Shown: in pieces, positions 60,144-64,000 of the stretch
Position numbering within the stretch: the stretch's first letter is position 1
Layout: the number at the start of each line of letters is the position of its first letter
Assembly: GCA_050633585.1 (NCBI GenBank)
Contig: JBOEGT010000054.1
Coordinates: forward strand, 44,010-108,009
Direction of reading: 5' to 3'
Source of the DNA: CALKZN01 sp050633585
GTDB taxonomy: Bacteria > Pseudomonadota > Gammaproteobacteria > Arenicellales > Arenicellaceae
DNA: 64,000 nucleotides
Program-made: the position numbers and the translations under genes
The notes under the pieces: generated by a model
Database searches by the model: none
Told to the model about the DNA's origin: nothing
The model's input: the letters and a program-made list of their open reading frames with translations, nothing else

Positions 60144-63100
60144 ATGAAAGACACTAAAAAACACGCGCCAGTTCGTTTTGTAACCGCATCATCATTGTTT
60201 GATGGTCATGATGTTTCCATTAATATCATGCGTCGTATTTTGCAAGCCAGTGGCTGTGAAGTGATTCATTTGGCGCATAATCGTTCAGTGGCTGAAGTGG
60301 TGGAGTCAGCCATTCAAGAAGATGCCCAGGGCATTGCAATTAGTTCATACCAAGGTGGGCATGTTGAATACTTTAAGTACATCATTGATTTGCTCAAAGA
60401 GCGCGGGGCAGAGCATATTCGTGTATTTGGTGGGGGCGGAGGTGTCATCATTCCTGACGAAATTCGTGAGATGGAAGAGTATGGCGTGGAATGCATTTAC
60501 TCACCTCAGCAAGGCCAAAAAATGGGCTTGCAAGGCATTATTGATGACATGATTGAGCGGGCAAAAAAAGCATTGCCATTAAATAAAGGCGTCAGCATTA
60601 ATGATGATATTGACTCTATTTGCATTAAAGATGAATCTAAAAGGCGCGATAATCTGTCATCCCTGATAACAGCGATTGAACAGCACCAGATAGATTTGAG
60701 CGCATTAAAACAGCTTGAAGAAAAGGCCAATGCAATTACCACGCCGATTTTAGGTATCACAGGCACGGGTGGTGCAGGAAAATCTTCCTTAACGGATGAG
60801 TTGATTCGCCGTTTTCGTATGGATTCAGGTGATCACGTCAAGATCGCTGTGGTGGCAATTGATCCCACACGCCGAAAAACGGGGGGTGCCTTGTTGGGTG
60901 ATCGCATACGCATGAATGCCATTTATAGTGATGCTGTATTTTTGCGCTCCATTGCGACGCGGGACAGCGTTGGAGAGGTTCCTGATATCCTGCCAGACGT
61001 GCTCAATGCCGTGAAATTAGCGGGCTTTGATTTGATTGTTGTAGAAACACCGGGCATTGGCCAGGGCGATGCGGGTATCGTGCCTTATGTCGATGTGCCG
61101 ATGTATGTGATGACACCAGAATTTGGTTCACAAAGTCAGTTGGAAAAAATTGATATGCTTGATTTTGCCGAATTGGTGGTCATTAACAAGTTTGATCGCA
61201 AAGGCAGTGATGACGCCTACCGCGATATTTGCAAGCAATTCCAACGTAATAGCATGGCATTTGACCAGCCTTTAGACGCCATGCCTGTTTACGGTAGCAT
61301 TGCTTCCAAGTTCAATGATGATGGTGTGACCGCGGCCTATTTTGGCTTGTTAGACGTGCTGAGAAAGCATGGTTTTATTGACTATGACAGCCAGTTACCT
61401 CGTGTTGATGAAAAGAAATCAACTTCAAAATCCAGCATTGTGCCACCTGATCGTGTGCGGTATTTAGCTGAGATCTCTGAAACAGTGAAGGGGTACAAGC
61501 AACATGTGGATGAGCAAGCTCATATTGCACGTCAACGCCAGCAACTCAAAGCCACTAAAGATCTGTTATTACATGATGGTGTTTTAGACGCGTCGGTCGA
61601 AAAAATAGACTCGCTCATTGCGCAGCGTGAAAAAGCGTTGTCGGCACCTGCTCAAGAACTCTTGGAGCAATGGCCTGAAAGACGTAAAGCGTATCTAGGA
61701 GATTCAATCACACTGAAGCTGTCCGCTAGCAAAGAAATAGATATGGTCATCAAAACACCCAGCTTATCGGGCACGATGATTCCTAAAGTGTCATTGCCGA
61801 AGCTGAATGATGCAGGTGATTTGTTGTCATGGTTGATGAAAGAAAATTTGCCCGGTGGTTTTCCGTATACCGCGGGAGTTTTTCCCTTTAAGCGAGAAGG
61901 TGAAGACCCGGCGCGTATGTTTGCTGGTGAAGGGGATCCAAAACGCACAAATACCCGTTTTAAGAAACTTTCTGAACACATGCCAGCTAAGCGCTTGTCG
62001 ACAGCATTCGATTCGGTGACGCTTTATGGTTTTGATCCAAGCCGTCGACCCGATATTTATGGCAAGGTGGGGAACTCGGGTGTTTCAATTGCCACCTTGC
62101 AAGACATGAAAGAACTCTATGATGGTTTTGATTTGTGCCATCCTAGTACGTCAGTATCAATGACAATCAATGGGCCTGCGCCGACTATTTTAGCGTTCTA
62201 TCTGAACACAGTCATTGATCAACAAGTCGACCAGTTTGTTGAAAAAAATAGCCGACAGCCTAGTGATTTGGAGTTTGCAGACATTAAAGCGAAGGCATTG
62301 AGCAGTGCGCGAGGCACTGTGCAAGCAGATATTTTAAAAGAAGATCAAGGGCAAAATACGTGTATTTTTTCAACCGAGTTTTCACTCAGAATGATGGGAG
62401 ACATCCAGCAATTTTTTATTGATCACGACATTCGCAATTTTTATTCTGTCTCCATTTCCGGCTACCACATTGCTGAAGCCGGTGCGAACCCTATTAGTCA
62501 GCTGGCCTTCACCTTATCGAACGGATTTACTTATGTAGAATCCTATTTAGCCAGAGGAATGCATATTGATGATTTTGCGGCCAATTTGTCGTTTTTCTTT
62601 TCTAATGGTATGGACCCTGAATACACGGTGATGGGGCGCGTCGCAAGACGTATTTGGGCGGTGACCATGCGAGAAAAATATGGCGCTAACTCACGTAGCC
62701 AACGTTTGAAGTATCATATTCAAACCTCAGGCCGCTCTTTGCATGCTCAAGAGATGGACTTCAATGATATTCGCACAACATTGCAAGCCTTGATTGCCAT
62801 TAATGACAACTGCAACAGCTTGCACACCAATGCTTATGATGAGGCTATTACCACGCCAACCGAAGAGTCAGTGCGTCGAGCATTAGCCATTCAATTAATT
62901 ATTAATCAAGAATATGGCTTAGCCAAGAATGAGAACCCTTTACAAGGTTCTTTTATTGTTGAAGAGTTAACTGACTTGGTAGAAGAAGCCGTCTTGTTGG
63001 AGTTTGAACGAATTTCAGAACGAGGAGGGGTGTTAGGTGCCATGGAAACTGGATTTCAACGTGGAAAAATTCAAGATGAATCCATGTTGTATGAACACAA

Positions 63101-63407
63101 AAAGCATGATGGCAGTTACCCGATTATCGGTGTGAATACTTTCTTGGCGGATAACTCTAGTGATGAGTTAGAAATTGAGCTTGCGCGTTCTACGGTTGAA
63201 GAAAAAGAATCGCAAGTGGAGCGAGTCGCCGCATGGCAAAAAAAGCATGCTAAAGCGTCGAAAGAAGCTTTAGAAAACCTACATAAAACCATCATTTCAG
63301 GTGGGAACGGTTTTGAGGCACTCATGGATGCAGCGCGTGTGTGTAGTTTAGGTCAAATCACTGACGCGTTGTTCACGGTCGGTGGGCAATATCGTCGAAA
63401 CATGTAA
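60144..63407 (+). CDS. icmF: Fused isobutyryl-CoA mutase IcmF
   Basis: A 1087-aa adenosylcobalamin enzyme interconverting isobutyryl-CoA and butyryl-CoA. Domain order: B12-binding (residues 10-145; D20 and H22 of the DGHD motif carry the cobalamin-ligand histidine), G-protein chaperone (P-loop GTGGAGKSS near 207, NKFD near 350), a helical linker, and the mutase barrel (from about 540). The substrate site reads YTAGVFPFKREGEDP near 573, with Phe where methylmalonyl-CoA mutases have Tyr (GVYP), as in IcmF. Isovaleryl/pivalyl-CoA conversion is a known side activity of IcmF. Confidence 0.93.
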   Translation: MKDTKKHAPVRFVTASSLFDGHDVSINIMRRILQASGCEVIHLAHNRSVAEVVESAIQEDAQGIAISSYQGGHVEYFKYIIDLLKERGAEHIRVFGGGGGVIIPDEIREMEEYGVECIYSPQQGQKMGLQGIIDDMIERAKKALPLNKGVSINDDIDSICIKDESKRRDNLSSLITAIEQHQIDLSALKQLEEKANAITTPILGITGTGGAGKSSLTDELIRRFRMDSGDHVKIAVVAIDPTRRKTGGALLGDRIRMNAIYSDAVFLRSIATRDSVGEVPDILPDVLNAVKLAGFDLIVVETPGIGQGDAGIVPYVDVPMYVMTPEFGSQSQLEKIDMLDFAELVVINKFDRKGSDDAYRDICKQFQRNSMAFDQPLDAMPVYGSIASKFNDDGVTAAYFGLLDVLRKHGFIDYDSQLPRVDEKKSTSKSSIVPPDRVRYLAEISETVKGYKQHVDEQAHIARQRQQLKATKDLLLHDGVLDASVEKIDSLIAQREKALSAPAQELLEQWPERRKAYLGDSITLKLSASKEIDMVIKTPSLSGTMIPKVSLPKLNDAGDLLSWLMKENLPGGFPYTAGVFPFKREGEDPARMFAGEGDPKRTNTRFKKLSEHMPAKRLSTAFDSVTLYGFDPSRRPDIYGKVGNSGVSIATLQDMKELYDGFDLCHPSTSVSMTINGPAPTILAFYLNTVIDQQVDQFVEKNSRQPSDLEFADIKAKALSSARGTVQADILKEDQGQNTCIFSTEFSLRMMGDIQQFFIDHDIRNFYSVSISGYHIAEAGANPISQLAFTLSNGFTYVESYLARGMHIDDFAANLSFFFSNGMDPEYTVMGRVARRIWAVTMREKYGANSRSQRLKYHIQTSGRSLHAQEMDFNDIRTTLQALIAINDNCNSLHTNAYDEAITTPTEESVRRALAIQLIINQEYGLAKNENPLQGSFIVEELTDLVEEAVLLEFERISERGGVLGAMETGFQRGKIQDESMLYEHKKHDGSYPIIGVNTFLADNSSDELEIELARSTVEEKESQVERVAAWQKKHAKASKEALENLHKTIISGGNGFEALMDAARVCSLGQITDALFTVGGQYRRNM

Positions 63408-63461
63408 TTAATTTTTAATTAAATCGAGCAAAAACAAATAGATAAAAAGGTTATTTAAAAA

Positions 63462-63929
63462 ATGAATGACATGGCAATTCAAGATCAATACCAAGCCGAC
63501 TATCAAGTTTGCTATGGCTGCGGTGCTCAAAATGATGACGGTATCCAACTAAAAAGCTATTGGCAGGGAGATGATGTCATTGCGGCCTATGTGCCGAAGG
63601 CCAGAGAGCGAGGTATTGAAGGCTTTGTTTATGGTGGGCTCATCGCTTCGTTAATTGATTGCCATGCCATTGCTACCGCAGCAGCTAATGCCCACAAGCA
63701 ACATAATTTAGATGCAATGCCACGATATGTCACCGGTTCACTCCATGTTGATTACAAAAAACCAACCCCTTTGTCAGACAACAACGCAATCCAATTACGA
63801 GCATGGGTCGTTGATTACAGCGAAAGAAAAGCGATCGTTAAACTTGAAGTCAGTGTGGCTGAGCAAGTCACAGCATTAGGAGAAGTTGTGGCTGTCAGAA
63901 TTCCTGACACGATGAAAGCAAACAGTTAG
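63462..63929 (+). CDS. Hotdog-fold acyl-CoA thioesterase (PaaI/4HBT-like)
   Basis: A 155-aa thioesterase-like protein. It opens with a YQVCYGCGAQNDDGIQLKSY segment, then the hotdog helix GGLIASLIDCHAIATAAANA (near residue 65), whose Asp matches the catalytic residue of PaaI-type enzymes. It follows icmF after 54 bp and probably releases free CoA from a short-chain acyl-CoA of the pathway. The window ends about 70 bp later. Confidence 0.85.
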   Translation: MNDMAIQDQYQADYQVCYGCGAQNDDGIQLKSYWQGDDVIAAYVPKARERGIEGFVYGGLIASLIDCHAIATAAANAHKQHNLDAMPRYVTGSLHVDYKKPTPLSDNNAIQLRAWVVDYSERKAIVKLEVSVAEQVTALGEVVAVRIPDTMKANS

Positions 63930-64000
63930 CGTTTTGCTAAAGTGAAACCTGCGAGAGCGGGCGAGTAGCTTTTCAGGTGTAGCTACTTGTTAGGCATTTT

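Noticed and set aside
60144..63407. Annotation as methylmalonyl-CoA mutase
   Set aside because: The single-chain fusion of B12 domain, G-protein and mutase, together with Phe in GVFPF where methylmalonyl-CoA mutase has Tyr, identifies IcmF.

Overview
The window reads as chromosome of a heterotrophic, probably marine gammaproteobacterium (Oceanospirillales/Alteromonadales-like). This is inferred from gene content (urea uptake plus urease, a TRAP-type sulfonate/polyol operon, leucine and short branched-chain acyl-CoA catabolism, DUF3081, VCR-like integron attC sites) and from moderately A+T-rich DNA; no rRNA or other marker gene is present to name a genus. Almost the whole window is ordinary dense bacterial coding sequence. 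I see no tRNA, rRNA, CRISPR array, phage or intact insertion sequence.

Layout. (1) 1-9624: urea acquisition and hydrolysis. It holds the 3' part of urtB, then urtC, urtD and urtE (ABC transporter), a small secreted/membrane protein, and ureD-ureA-ureB-ureC-ureE-ureF-ureG, all on the plus strand and tightly packed. (2) 9625-15752: an array of short plus-strand gene cassettes separated by integron attC-like recombination sites. I can place six good sites and three poorer ones. Both edges of the array are visible and no integrase gene lies in or beside it, so it fits the definition of a CALIN (cluster of attC sites lacking an integron integrase). It carries a cupin, small membrane proteins, a zinc-ribbon protein, a DUF6434-like protein, a YgjV-like protein whose C-terminus is encoded by an attC site, and one intact plus one truncated copy of a lipoprotein gene. 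(3) 15753-19294: further small accessory genes without recognisable attC sites (two DUF2867-like proteins, a secreted ricin-like protein, a P-loop kinase, a DUF3592-like protein).

(4) 19387-27106: a LacI-type repressor divergent from an operon with a perfect 26-bp palindromic operator over its promoter. The operon encodes a small membrane protein, a three-part TRAP transporter, a histidinol-dehydrogenase-like enzyme of the HpsN type, an SDR and a zinc alcohol dehydrogenase. The best reading is uptake and oxidation of 2,3-dihydroxypropane-1-sulfonate (DHPS) or a close relative. (5) 27247-31889: a 995-residue secreted fibronectin-III/beta-helix protein, an AraC regulator and a DUF3081 protein. 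(6) 31925-40419: the leucine/isovalerate (liu) cluster: an SDR, the MerR regulator LiuR, methylcrotonyl-CoA carboxylase (LiuB, LiuD), methylglutaconyl-CoA hydratase (LiuC), HMG-CoA lyase (LiuE) and an acyl-CoA synthetase. Isovaleryl-CoA dehydrogenase (LiuA) is missing from its usual place. (7) 40475-54423: a patchwork of small regulator-plus-enzyme units, including a LysR-linked set of NTF2/SnoaL-fold proteins with DoxX and a flavin reductase, D-cysteine desulfhydrase, 2OG-Fe(II) oxygenase, an SMP-30-like protein and an XRE-DUF1697-AraC operon.

(8) 54730-63929: thiolase, 3-hydroxybutyryl-CoA dehydrogenase, enoyl-CoA hydratase, acyl-CoA dehydrogenase, a TetR regulator, the fused isobutyryl-CoA mutase IcmF and a hotdog thioesterase. 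Read together these genes form a complete route from isobutyryl-CoA through butyryl-CoA to two acetyl-CoA, so regions 6 and 8 together point to branched-chain amino acid or acid use. The parts most worth a second look are the integrase-less cassette array, the DHPS-type operon with its extra small membrane protein, the IcmF pathway cluster, and the unexplained small proteins inside the urease region.
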